From positions 16,481-80,480 of the forward strand of contig NZ_JACOIJ010000017.1 of the NCBI RefSeq assembly GCF_014692495.1: 64,000 nt of DNA, given 5' to 3'. Under the pieces are notes generated by a model. That model saw only the letters and a program-made list of their open reading frames with translations. It did not search any database and was not told where the DNA came from. How positions within the stretch are numbered: the first letter of the stretch is position 1; each line of letters begins with the position of its first letter. Below, piece after piece: positions 20,243-28,865 of the stretch. A program made the translations under genes and the position numbers. The stretch comes from Sphingobacterium litopenaei (lineage in GTDB: Bacteria; Bacteroidota; Bacteroidia; Sphingobacteriales; Sphingobacteriaceae).

Positions 20243-22828
20243 TCATTTTAAAATATCCTTACTCAATAAATAATATTGTCCCGGAGACAACTGGATTGTT
20301 TGCCCTACGGACCAATTGACTGTTGTTCCGCTATTCAGGTTATCATACCAGGGGCCTTCCATTGCCGCACTGACCTGAAAAGATTGGTTCACGACATCGA
20401 AATTTCCGATAACCATCACCTTTTGATTACCCTGTTGCAGGATATAATACTTTACAGCACCTGTCAGAACGTATTCACTAGCCGGGTTCCGAAATACAGT
20501 ATTCTCTTTCTTAAAATGAATCAATCGGGCATAATGCTTAAGAAGATTAGCACGGTTGGCATCCGAACGATAATTCCATTTCGACGGCTTATCGCCTGTA
20601 CGTCCATTCTCATTGATGGAAATATCATAACCAATTTCTCCAAACTGCCATATCATCTTTGGACCCGGAGCAAATAGCAGAAAGGTGGCTGCCTGCTCCA
20701 TGCGATTCAGGGCGGTTGTCAATGTCTTGGTAGAATAGCCTGAACCTGTATTCCCATACATTTGATTCTTAAACATCAGCCTCTCTTCATCATGAGATTC
20801 CATATAAGAAATCAGACGCGGCTGCGTAAAACCATGGCTTTGTGGAAACAACCTGCTTAAATCCGAATTAGCAATATATCCCATGGATGCCTCATTGAAA
20901 TTGTGATTTAAATTGTTCCACAAAAACATACCCTCATTCGCTAATTCCCTTTCTTCCTGATCGTCCGCAAAATGTTCCAATATCACATAGAAATCCGTAT
21001 CAATGGCCTTGATAAAATTGTTATACTCTTTCCATAATGCTACGCGGCTTGCATCATACGCAGACCATGTCCCAACACTACTCTCAGCCGTTCCCGAATT
21101 TTTCTGCGTAAAACCTTTGGATAAATCAAACCGATAGCCATCAATCTTATATTCTTCTATCCAATAACGCATCACATCTTTTGCAAACTGCTTGGTCAGT
21201 GGACTTTCATGGTTAAAATCGTATCCTACATTAAATGGATGTGTCGGCACTACATTAAACCATGGGTTATTAGCTTGCAACACTCCTCCTTGCATATACA
21301 GTTGGGCCAAAGGCGATTGTCCAAACGCGTGGTTCAACACGACATCCAATATTACAGCAATACCATTCGCGTGACACGCATCGACAAATTGTTTAAATGC
21401 TTTTGCACTACCATAATACTTATCTAGTGCAAAATGGTAGGAAGGATTGTAACCCCAGCTTGAGTTGCCTTCAAATTCCTGCACTGGCATCAATTCTATA
21501 GCATTCACTCCTAAAGCTTTGAGGTAAGGAATAGAATCCCGTAGCGTCGTATAATTTTTCTTTTCCAAGAAATCACGGACATGCAGTTCATAAATAACCA
21601 AATCATAGGGATGCGGACGTACATATGAAGTTGATTGCCAGGTATAGGATTCCGGAGAGAGATTCAGGACAGAAACAATACCCGATGTCTTTCCGGTAGG
21701 ATATGACGGCAATTCAGCAGGTATTTGGATAGATGTGTCATGTTCCGGATCCAAAACGGTAACGGCATAAGGATCTGCTATCCTAATCTGCCCACCCACC
21801 AAAAACTGATACGTATGCTGTTTAGAAAAATCAAGATCCGAAACTTCTATCCACCAGGTATTGCCATCAGCCGTTCTTTTCATAAAAGACTGTTCCGTAG
21901 CCACATAATCATTAAAGCTACCCAACAGGTAGACACTGCTTTTTGAGGGTGCGGATAAGGCAAAAACAACTTTCTTAGTCGAATTATTGATCGTAACACC
22001 ATTAGCTTTGGCTCCGGAAGGCAGTTCGGCAGTCGTCACATCCTGAGATACCATCACATAAATATCCCGCTGGACCGATTGATTAGCTGAGGTAGCTTTT
22101 ATCGATAGCCTGTTCAGTCCACCACTGTCTAACCTGATCTTAGTATCAACTTTAGTCGTTTGCGAGAAAGTATTTACAACCTCGTTATTCAGTGATATTT
22201 CTACAGCAGAAGCTGCTGATACCGCAAAAACCAAAGGCAAATCATAACCCTTCTCAAACTCATCCTGTTCTGTTATTTCCTGATAGGTTGGCTGCAGAAC
22301 GGGTGCTGAAACACCTATTTGCAACTGGCTCTTTGCCCGGATCGGGATATACATGTCCGAGCCATCCTTATTACGGGCGACCTTAGATCCATCCATATTC
22401 CGAATCAATAGCGCGATATGTGTGGCAGATAACTGCTCCGAAATATTAAAGAAGTCCTTTGGTACAAAGCTAATGCTAAATTTATTGGCTTCAAGGTGCT
22501 TGAGCTTATAAGCCGCATCAGCTTTTCCCCATTCTGTAGTCACATGTTTCCAGTCTTTTTCTGAAGCACTCGCACTGGTAATCAAGCCTGCATGTAAATA
22601 AAGGCCATCCTTTTCCTGCATCAATTCTTTGTTCCCCTTAGATAAGTCGAAGACTAGGGTAACTTCTTCATCCAGAAATACAAAATCAGTCGTAGAAATT
22701 ATGAATCCCTCTTTCGCTGTTTCAGCAGGAATTTCTATTTCATTTCCATTTCGTATATCTTTTTTACACGATAGCATTACGGTTGTCGAAAACAACACAA
22801 ATAATATGAGCGGAAACCTGTTTATCAT
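20243..22828 (-). CDS. surface GH13 amylase/pullulanase-like lipoprotein with N-terminal binding domains
   Basis: 861 residues, the first gene of the operon. Lipoprotein signal with the cysteine in TVMLSCKKD. The first about 270 residues look like beta-sandwich modules of unknown binding function. An isoamylase-type N domain (CBM48-like, VYLLGSFNDYVATE) precedes the barrel. GH13 regions: DVVLNHAFG (about 495), YRFDLSKGF with the nucleophile (about 567), VILEHFAD with the acid Glu (about 617) and ESHDEER (about 679). The position in front of susC and the lipid anchor suggest the SusG role of first attack on starch at the cell surface. Alpha-1,6 activity is possible but not shown. Confidence 0.87.
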   Translation of the reverse strand: MINRFPLILFVLFSTTVMLSCKKDIRNGNEIEIPAETAKEGFIISTTDFVFLDEEVTLVFDLSKGNKELMQEKDGLYLHAGLITSASASEKDWKHVTTEWGKADAAYKLKHLEANKFSISFVPKDFFNISEQLSATHIALLIRNMDGSKVARNKDGSDMYIPIRAKSQLQIGVSAPVLQPTYQEITEQDEFEKGYDLPLVFAVSAASAVEISLNNEVVNTFSQTTKVDTKIRLDSGGLNRLSIKATSANQSVQRDIYVMVSQDVTTAELPSGAKANGVTINNSTKKVVFALSAPSKSSVYLLGSFNDYVATEQSFMKRTADGNTWWIEVSDLDFSKQHTYQFLVGGQIRIADPYAVTVLDPEHDTSIQIPAELPSYPTGKTSGIVSVLNLSPESYTWQSTSYVRPHPYDLVIYELHVRDFLEKKNYTTLRDSIPYLKALGVNAIELMPVQEFEGNSSWGYNPSYHFALDKYYGSAKAFKQFVDACHANGIAVILDVVLNHAFGQSPLAQLYMQGGVLQANNPWFNVVPTHPFNVGYDFNHESPLTKQFAKDVMRYWIEEYKIDGYRFDLSKGFTQKNSGTAESSVGTWSAYDASRVALWKEYNNFIKAIDTDFYVILEHFADDQEERELANEGMFLWNNLNHNFNEASMGYIANSDLSRLFPQSHGFTQPRLISYMESHDEERLMFKNQMYGNTGSGYSTKTLTTALNRMEQAATFLLFAPGPKMIWQFGEIGYDISINENGRTGDKPSKWNYRSDANRANLLKHYARLIHFKKENTVFRNPASEYVLTGAVKYYILQQGNQKVMVIGNFDVVNQSFQVSAAMEGPWYDNLNSGTTVNWSVGQTIQLSPGQYYLLSKDILK

Positions 22829-22985
22829 AACTATTGTAATAAGGGCGTCAGAAAGTAGCAGATGATATCATAACCAAATTTGGCATTGCAAAAACTTCTA
22901 TATATCACTAACTAATGCTAAATCTTATTTTTAAAACTTATAATTGGTGCATTATCTTTTTCCAAAAAGATGTACTGCTAGATTT

Positions 22986-22997
22986 GGGAACGTTCCC
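22986..22997. promoter_or_regulatory. LacI-family operator in front of the starch operon
   Basis: The perfect 12-base palindrome gggaacgttccc with a central CG is the shape bound by LacI/GalR regulators. It lies 158 bases upstream of the first operon gene and 50 bases beyond the LacI gene stop, the only strong palindrome in this 219-base gap. I could not find a clean TAnnTTTG promoter here on the minus strand. Confidence 0.75.
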
Positions 22998-23047
22998 GAA
23001 ACTTCTGCTAAAGTAGGGAAAAAAAAATATTTTGAAAATAAAAAATG

Positions 23048-24073
23048 CTATTTAGTTAATTTTTTTTGACTTGATTCCTGGAAGATAAGGTCAGATTCCA
23101 AAAATAACACTTCCTGTATATCAGCCTCTCGGTTACCGCGCATGATCTCAAAAAGATATTCAGTGGCTTTTTTCCCCATTTCATAAGCGGGTTGTTTTAC
23201 CACACTCAAAGCGGGACTCAGCATATCTGCGATTTCAAGACAGGAGAAGCAGATCAATTTTATTTGATCAGGGATATGTATGCCTAAGGTTTTTGTCACA
23301 CGCAGGGTACTAATTGCCAACCGTTCCACGGAAGCAAATATGGCATCTGGCGATTGCTCTTTTATTAATTGCTCAATATCTCGATAGTTGATTTCGGCAT
23401 CATTCGAAGTGTCAAGAGTCAGCTGTTCATCAAACTTAATGCCTCCATCAGACAGCGCTTTAGCGTAACCATCCATACGGATTTTACCGATAGAGACATT
23501 CTTATTGATAGCCAGGTAAGCTATTTTTTTACATCCATTCTCAATCAGGTGCGACGTGGCCAGGTAACTGGACTCAAAGTCATTACCAGTTACACAAATG
23601 GTATTGATATCTTCATAATACCTGTCAAAAAAAACCAAAGGAAGATTGTGTTTCTTTAACAGTTTGAGGTATTGATGGCTCTTGCCCTCTCCCGACCCCG
23701 ACATGATCACGCCGTCCACCCGGCCATTGACCAATGTGCGGATTATTGCAGCCTCTTTGTCAGCACTATGATCCGTGACATACACCAATACATGAAAATC
23801 ATTATTCCTGGCTATAAGTTCAATTCCCTTAATAGCCTGGGAAAAAAACTTATTGCCAAATTCCGGAATGATAATCGCAATAGTAGAGCTCTTACTTCCT
23901 CTTAAATTACTGGCATACAGATTTGGGGAGAATCCCAATTCTTCGGCTTTTTTTAATATCCGCTCTTTGGTAGCGGCATTAATATCATTATTGCCCCTGA
24001 ACGCACGTGACACAGTAGATTTTGATAACCCCAACGCTGCTGCCAACTCGATGATAGTGATGCTGTTTGCCAT
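23048..24073 (-). CDS. LacI/GalR-family transcriptional regulator
   Basis: 341 residues from the chosen start. The start is set at MANSITIIELAAALG because the family's helix-turn-helix starts within the first ten residues; a longer frame runs 19 codons upstream. The DNA-binding motif TIIELAAALGLSKSTVSRAF is followed by the hinge ILKKAEELGFSPNLYAS and a periplasmic-binding-protein-like sensor domain (TIAIIIPEFGNKFFSQAI, VDGVIMSG, DAIFASVERLA). It is encoded just upstream of the starch operon in the same direction, with a LacI-type operator between. It probably represses the operon until a maltose-type signal binds, a different arrangement from the membrane regulator SusR of Bacteroides. Confidence 0.92.
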   Translation of the reverse strand: MANSITIIELAAALGLSKSTVSRAFRGNNDINAATKERILKKAEELGFSPNLYASNLRGSKSSTIAIIIPEFGNKFFSQAIKGIELIARNNDFHVLVYVTDHSADKEAAIIRTLVNGRVDGVIMSGSGEGKSHQYLKLLKKHNLPLVFFDRYYEDINTICVTGNDFESSYLATSHLIENGCKKIAYLAINKNVSIGKIRMDGYAKALSDGGIKFDEQLTLDTSNDAEINYRDIEQLIKEQSPDAIFASVERLAISTLRVTKTLGIHIPDQIKLICFSCLEIADMLSPALSVVKQPAYEMGKKATEYLFEIMRGNREADIQEVLFLESDLIFQESSQKKLTK

Positions 24074-24196
24074 TTTTATGATAAATCTTACAAAGATACT
24101 ATTTCGGAGGACGATCCACAACCGTTGCATATTATAATTTTGAATTTCCTATGAATTAACCGTTTAAGTCTCAGCGTACTTTACGAAAAACTAACC

Positions 24197-24660
24197 TCAT
24201 CCCCAAAAGCTGGAGTATTTAAAAAGTAAAGAATTCGGGATCGAATTACTAATCTTGAAGCGCAGATCGCTTTTACGATCAAGCAGGCCGAGACAGGCCC
24301 CCGAGTGGAGGAAGTCTAGATCAAGCGTTATCTCTTGAACTTTATTGCGTAATCTCTGTGGAATCTTTTGAAGGATCGGGATAATGTTCTCTGATTTTGT
24401 CCCGTTCAGTATGGCTACAATGGTCTCTTTTTTGCCCCGTGCTTCTTTATTGGTGACCACGGTATAGAGCTCGCCATGGGATAGGCAGGTCTCGTCAATA
24501 GAAAGATGGCCGCTGACATTCTGTGGGAAGATCAATCCATCTCGCGCATTTTCGCGATGCTCCCAATCCTGGAAATCGCTCAGTTTATTGCGGTAGTATC
24601 TCCTTAGTTTACTGGCTGATATCCCATAGAATGAACTGATAGTCTGGATGCTATGAGCCT
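24197..24660 (-). pseudogene. transposase DDE ORF remnant, IS copy 1
   Basis: The frame runs from the orfA overlap through SSFYGISASKLRRYYRNK and SIDETCLSHGELYTVVTNK, where the first catalytic Asp of an ISL3-type DDE domain sits, as far as EITLDL. There it departs from copy 2 and ends in 35 unrelated residues near the IS end. The second Asp region (DRFHVQQL in copy 2) and the final Glu are missing, so it cannot be active. Confidence 0.75.
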
Positions 24661-25083
24661 GGTTGTCCGCTGATACCTTTTAAAAAAGCTGCGAAATCCT
24701 GTGTGATGCGCGTCCCTTTGGCTACTAACTCCCAATTTCTGTAAACTACTTTGTCCGTATCTTGGCTGAGCCATCTGCGGCGCTTGACATGAAGATAGAC
24801 CTGCATGCCACGGATAGGAAAATCTTGAAGGGTAACGGGTTCGAAAAATCCCTTGGAAATCAACTTCTGGCCTTGATATTCTTCAGGTGTATTATTGAGT
24901 TCCTCCAGAAAGATATCTAGTCTTTTTTCTTCTTTGGAATAGTGGGTCATCTCAAAATAATCGGAAACTCCTTCGGGGATAATTAAGGGCATTAAAGTGT
25001 TGAAAGATTCGTGCATCTGTATAAATATCAAAGCACAAATATCTAATTATTTTTTATCCCCTCCACAACTTTTGTACATGATC
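24199..25083 (-). mobile_element. ISL3-like insertion sequence, copy 1 (internally deleted)
   Basis: About 0.9 kb. The outer part from 25083 inward is nearly identical to 28435 onward on the opposite strand. The similarity stops at about 24316, within the codons for ITLDL. The remaining 115 bases lead to a terminal stretch at 24200 (ccccaaaagctgga) that resembles the other end (acaaaagttgtgga) as an imperfect inverted repeat. So this copy keeps both ends but has lost the middle and most of the catalytic domain. Confidence 0.7.
24651..25031 (-). CDS. transposase N-terminal ORF (ISAon1-like orfA), IS copy 1
   Basis: 126 residues. It is the same as the protein from 28485-28865 apart from four residues. 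Basic stretch HVKRRRWLSQDTDK and FAAFLKGIS end. Bacteroidetes IS elements of this kind encode a short N-terminal ORF and a longer DDE ORF that overlap in another frame, so a programmed -1 frameshift near the T-run and A-run at the end (TTTTTTAAAAGG) is likely. Confidence 0.75.
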   Translation of the reverse strand: MIFIQMHESFNTLMPLIIPEGVSDYFEMTHYSKEEKRLDIFLEELNNTPEEYQGQKLISKGFFEPVTLQDFPIRGMQVYLHVKRRRWLSQDTDKVVYRNWELVAKGTRITQDFAAFLKGISGQPGS

Positions 25084-25398
25084 CAACTATACCCAATTGG
25101 TGACAAGGAGAAAACTTTTTTTTGGATTATTTCAAAAACAACTCAAAAAAACAAAATCAAGTAGGTGTTTGACAAGGATAAATAGTGCTACTAAAGGTAA
25201 AAATCACCGAAAAATCGCAGATCTGGGTCAAATAGATTATAGTATCAAGGCAGCAGTACTAACTAGAAATGGTAATTCCCAGTGCCTCTTGGACTGACAA
25301 TTACCATTTTATAAAGTTCATGTTTAACATCTCAACCTTCAACCCTTATAACATTAAAGGTTACAAGCCAGAAGATATTGATAATTAGGCATTTTTAA
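25084..25398. other. gene-free stretch with one long inverted repeat
   Basis: No convincing gene. The one structure seen is a perfect 11-base inverted repeat, aaatggtaatt at 25267-25277 with aattaccattt at 25299-25309, which could fold on either strand and has no T-run after it. It may be the end of an old mobile element or a structured 3' region of the minus-strand dehydrogenase transcript. Confidence 0.4.
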
Positions 25399-26295
25399 TT
25401 ACTTTAAGAAATCTTCTACTTTATATTTTGGATTAGGATACTTATAAAATCCTTCACCTGTTGCAACGCCTAATTTACCTTGATCTATAAACTCCGATTT
25501 TAATTTTTCTACAATTTCAACCTTTACAGGATCTTTAGTCGCGTCTGCGGCCATTTTGTTAATATTATAAGCAGTAGTAATACCTACTACATCCAATATT
25601 CCAAAGGGACCAAGCGGCGCTCCTGTAGCTACCATCCAAGTCTTATCGATCGTTTCAATATCCGCAATATCTCTTATCCACAAATCCATACCAGCACTTA
25701 AAAGCGGTACTAAGAGGGAATTTACAATATAACCGGGCTGTTCCTTGTGCAAAGGCAAGGCCACCATGCCTATCTGTTTAGCAAATAGCAGCAAACTTTC
25801 AAATACCTCATCAGATGTACCTGCGTGCTTCATCACTTCACCGGTATTATGTTTCCATATTTCATTCGCAAAATGAAGTGCAACAAATTTTTCCGGACGC
25901 CCCGTATACTCGGCAAACTGGCTAGGCAACATAGTCGATGAATTTGTTGCAAATACCGTTTTAGCGGGTGCCAATTTTGCCAATTTCTGATAGAAATCAA
26001 TCTTAATTTCCGGATTTTCAGGAACAGCTTCAATAACTAAATCGGCATCTTTTACAGCCTCTCCCAAATCCGAACTATAGGATAATCTTGCTTTGGTAGC
26101 TGCCAATTGTTCATCTGTAGCACCTAAGTCTCTTTTAAAAGCAGCACTTAAAATAGCAAACTTTGCTTTTGCCTTTTCTAAAACTTCATCATTAATATCG
26201 TAAACAGTTACATTAAAGTTATGAAAAGCCGTTTGAAAAGCGATTTGATAGCCTAATACACCGCTTCCCGCTATTATTACATTTTTAAACTCCAT
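25399..26295 (-). CDS. 3-hydroxyacyl-CoA dehydrogenase (3-hydroxybutyryl-CoA type)
   Basis: 298 residues. It oxidises 3-hydroxyacyl-CoA with NAD, or works in reverse in butyryl-CoA synthesis. An N-terminal Rossmann domain has the GxGxxG motif GSGVLG at residues 10-15. The catalytic His lies in VALHFANEIW, and the motif ATNSSTMLPSQFAEYTGRPEKF is typical of the family. The C-terminal helical dimer domain includes GFYKYPNPKY. It is a soluble cytoplasmic enzyme. The DUF1304 gene lies 10 bases upstream, so they form an operon; no other fatty-acid genes are near. Confidence 0.9.
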   Translation of the reverse strand: MEFKNVIIAGSGVLGYQIAFQTAFHNFNVTVYDINDEVLEKAKAKFAILSAAFKRDLGATDEQLAATKARLSYSSDLGEAVKDADLVIEAVPENPEIKIDFYQKLAKLAPAKTVFATNSSTMLPSQFAEYTGRPEKFVALHFANEIWKHNTGEVMKHAGTSDEVFESLLLFAKQIGMVALPLHKEQPGYIVNSLLVPLLSAGMDLWIRDIADIETIDKTWMVATGAPLGPFGILDVVGITTAYNINKMAADATKDPVKVEIVEKLKSEFIDQGKLGVATGEGFYKYPNPKYKVEDFLK

Positions 26296-26305
26296 ACTTT
26301 TTGTT

Positions 26306-26680
26306 TTAAGAATTATAAGAAATCAATACACAAATCAGCGCAAGTATTGCGGGCAGCCCTTGTTTTAAAAGGATACTTTTAGAAGAGGTTATACCTCCAT
26401 AAAGTGCTGCAACAATCACGCATCCCAGAAAGAATACACGGATATTAAAACTCCATTCTGGGTTTTCGATAAAAAAAGACCATATCAGCCCCGCCGCTAA
26501 AAAGCCATTGTACAAACCTTGATTAGCCGCTAAGCCTTTGGTTGCCTTAAACAGTTCTTCCGGTAAAGCACCTCTAAAAGTCTTTTTGCCAACCGTTTCC
26601 CAAGCGAACATCTCCATCCAAAGGATATACAAATGTTCAAGAGCTACAATTCCCGTTAATATTAAGCTTAAAGTTTCCAT
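26306..26680 (-). CDS. DUF1304 small membrane protein
   Basis: 124 residues with four predicted membrane helices. The motif EHLYILWMEMFAWETVGKKTF and GLAANQGLYNGFLAAGLIW are hallmarks of DUF1304 proteins, whose function is unknown. It is transcribed with the 3-hydroxyacyl-CoA dehydrogenase gene. Confidence 0.85.
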   Translation of the reverse strand: METLSLILTGIVALEHLYILWMEMFAWETVGKKTFRGALPEELFKATKGLAANQGLYNGFLAAGLIWSFFIENPEWSFNIRVFFLGCVIVAALYGGITSSKSILLKQGLPAILALICVLISYNS

Positions 26681-26765
26681 ATTTTAAATCTCCATAACTT
26701 CTAACATGCTTTCCTAACCTAAGAAACAATATAAACGGACAACTTGTTTTACAATATAAAAAAAA

Positions 26766-27350
26766 CTATCTGTTCATGATGTAGACCACATAGATCAGCA
26801 TCCCAAGATTATCTCTAAGCTTTTTTGCGGCTCTTTTCAAATGCGTATTTACGGTATTTTCAGAGATATTCAGTTGCTCGGCGATCTCCTTAGCACTGAG
26901 ATACTGTTCAAAGCGAAGTAGATATACCTCTTTCATCTTTTGCGGCATAGCATCGATCTCTTGCCGGATCATCTGGGCAATGTCTTTTTCGCGAATCAGA
27001 TAGTCGGTCTCCGTGCTATCAATATCAATATAATGATCTCCCTGTTCAATATATTTACGGATTACGGACTGGTGTCTAAAGATATCAAAGATCTTATTGA
27101 GTACTGATTTGTAAAGAAAGCTAGAAACCGAGGAATTGATGGCAAAACGGGCCCTATTGTTAAGGAGCCAAGCAAATACCTCCTGCACAACATCCTTAGC
27201 CTCTTCTTTGTTGTGGAGCTTATTGTAGGCGAATAAATAAAGCAGCTTATTGTACCTATCGTAGACTTCTTTGAATGCACGATCATCTGCTGACCGTACA
27301 AGATCAGCCAACTCTATATCACTATATGATGTGTAATCGGTCATTGGCAA
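26766..27350 (-). CDS. ECF RNA polymerase sigma factor (FecI/sigma-70 family)
   Basis: 194 residues, complete. Sigma region 2 is seen around AFKEVYDRYNKLLYLFAYNKLHN and KDVVQEVFAWLL; region 4 HTH is LSAKEIAEQLNISENTVNTHLKRA at about 155-178. In Bacteroidetes such factors are normally followed by a FecR anti-sigma gene and a SusC/SusD pair. Here neither follows: the next minus-strand genes are the DUF1304 and dehydrogenase genes. It may be an orphan left by rearrangement. Confidence 0.93.
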   Translation of the reverse strand: MPMTDYTSYSDIELADLVRSADDRAFKEVYDRYNKLLYLFAYNKLHNKEEAKDVVQEVFAWLLNNRARFAINSSVSSFLYKSVLNKIFDIFRHQSVIRKYIEQGDHYIDIDSTETDYLIREKDIAQMIRQEIDAMPQKMKEVYLLRFEQYLSAKEIAEQLNISENTVNTHLKRAAKKLRDNLGMLIYVVYIMNR

Positions 27351-27405
27351 AAAAAATGGACCGCAAGTTAGCTAAAAAATAGTGATATTATCTTAATTAA
27401 AAAAC

Positions 27406-27939
27406 TCAGCCCCCCATTAAGCCTATGTTTACATTAGCCGAAGCGACCAAGGTTTGCTGCTGCTTAACACTTGCTTTAGCGTTGTCGTAGGCGGTTTTTG
27501 CTTTTTGGTACTGGAAATCAGCAACAACTTTTTTGTCACTTAATACTTTATATTTTTCCAATTCCAATTCTGCTGTCGCTAACTGTGAGTTAGCCATATC
27601 TAATGAAGCTAAAGCGTTATTTTTCTGTTCAGCATAAACGCTAGCATTGATGCGAAACAAAGGTTGTCCTGCTTGTACATACGCACCCTCATCCACATAT
27701 ATTTTGTCGATATAACCGCTTATTTGAGGACGCAGGTCGATATTGGTTTTACCTTGTAGACTTGCCGGAAAAGACTGTTCAATAACAGCATCAGTTAGTT
27801 GAAGCGTCAACACTTCTGCATCCACAGCTTGCGGAGTCTCTTGGTTATTTTGCTCTTTCCAATTACAGCTTTGCAAAGCCAGCACAGCGGCAAAGAACAA
27901 AACCATTACATTGTTTTTTTTACTTATCAGACGTATCAT
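27406..27939 (-). pseudogene. RND efflux adaptor (membrane fusion protein), truncated
   Basis: The N-terminal half of a HlyD/AcrA-type adaptor. It has a lipoprotein signal (FFAAVLALQSCNWKEQ), then the lipoyl half-motif DLRPQISGYIDKIYVDEGAYVQAGQPLFRI, and a coiled-coil hairpin (NNALASLDMANSQLATAELELEKY). After SANVNIG, where the second lipoyl half should begin, it ends at once with LMGG and a stop. Full-length adaptors are about twice as long, and the RND pump and TolC genes that should follow are absent. The start is placed at MIRLISKK; the open frame extends 11 codons further upstream. Confidence 0.8.
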
Positions 27940-28199
27940 CGATTCTTTCTTTAAAATCATTATTGGTAACAAAAGTAAATCTGTTACGCACTTGCATTTA
28001 TGTAAAAGAAACTGAAGTGGGGAAAATCGTGAGCTAAGTTTTTTTAATTCTATATTTGAATTCGTAGTATGTCATTTAAATGCTACGAAACCAACTGCAT
28101 AAATTATATACGGGTACAACAAAGTAGTTACCTTTACGTGCAGACTTGCGATTCGGTGAAACACTTAAAATTTGTTTGTTATTTATAAAAAAAGCCTAT

Positions 28200-28333
28200 A
28201 TTAGATTTATAGCAATTGCGGCTAAAACGTATGTCAAACCAGTGAGCGATTCGGTGAGTAGAGAAATAGATGGATTTTAAAACACTGATAAAGAGACTAA
28301 TGATCTAAAGGTGTTATTCCCCTACGGGCTACA
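28200..28333. repeat. right end of element 1 with tRNA-Glu end copy (att)
   Basis: The stretch from about 28210 (agcaattgcggctaaaacg) through ccagtgagcgattcggtgag to the att core attcccctacgggctaca (28316-28333) aligns with 38524-38646 at roughly three bases in four. A 12-base direct repeat gcgattcggtga occurs at 28148 and 28246 and could be a recombinase arm site. The T-loop part of the tRNA copy is altered here (gttatt in place of gttcgatt), so this copy is shorter than the one at 38623. Confidence 0.75.
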
Positions 28334-28357
28334 CATCTTGAAGTCAAAACATACAAA

Positions 28358-28389
28358 AGCCTGCAAATTAAACGTTTGCAGGCTTTTTG
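28358..28389 (+). terminator. terminator at the left end of element 2
   Basis: Stem AAGCCTGCAAA/TTTGCAGGCTT (28358-28367 region with 28375-28385), then a T-run. It is a diverged copy of the tRNA-Glu terminator at 4252-4282, and the flanking bases (aagtcaaaacata) match as well. Confidence 0.8.
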
Positions 28390-28484
28390 TTTTTTACAGC
28401 ATCTTGATTCATTCAATTATTCGCATAAAAAGGGTCATGTACAAAAGTTGTGGAGGGGATAAAAAATAATTAGATATTTGTGTT

Positions 28485-28865
28485 TTGATATTTATACAGA
28501 TGCACGAATCTTTCAACGCGTTAATGCCCTTAATTATTCCCGAAGGAGTTTCCGATTATTTTGAGATGACCCACTATTCCAAAGAAGAAAAAAGACTGGA
28601 TATCTTTCTGGAGGAACTCAATAATACACCTGAAGAATATCAAGGCCAGAAGTTGATTTCCAAGGGGTTTTTCGAACCCGTTACCCTTCAAGATTTTCCT
28701 ATCCATGGCATGCAGGTCTATCGTCATGTTAAGCGCCGCAGGTGGCTCAACCAGGATACCGATAAAGTAGTCTACAGAAATTGGGAACTAGTAGCCAAAG
28801 GGACGCGCATCACACAGGATTTCGCAGCTTTTTTAAAAGGTATCAGCGGACAACCAGGCTCATAG
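28485..28865 (+). CDS. transposase N-terminal ORF (ISAon1-like orfA), IS copy 2
   Basis: 126 residues, nearly identical to the ORF at 24651-25031. It ends at FLKGISGQPGS. The next frame carries on as ADNQAHSIQTISSFYG, so a -1 frameshift near the homopolymer runs around 28830 would join orfA and the DDE ORF. Confidence 0.75.
   Translation: MIFIQMHESFNALMPLIIPEGVSDYFEMTHYSKEEKRLDIFLEELNNTPEEYQGQKLISKGFFEPVTLQDFPIHGMQVYRHVKRRRWLNQDTDKVVYRNWELVAKGTRITQDFAAFLKGISGQPGS

Noticed and set aside
25097..25297. 66-residue plus-strand ORF in the gap after the IS copy
   Set aside because: AT-rich, Lys/Arg-rich chance reading with no ribosome site or domain.
28310..28333. A second tRNA-Glu gene
   Set aside because: Only the 3' end is present; acceptor 5' strand, D arm and anticodon arm are absent, so it is an att copy.
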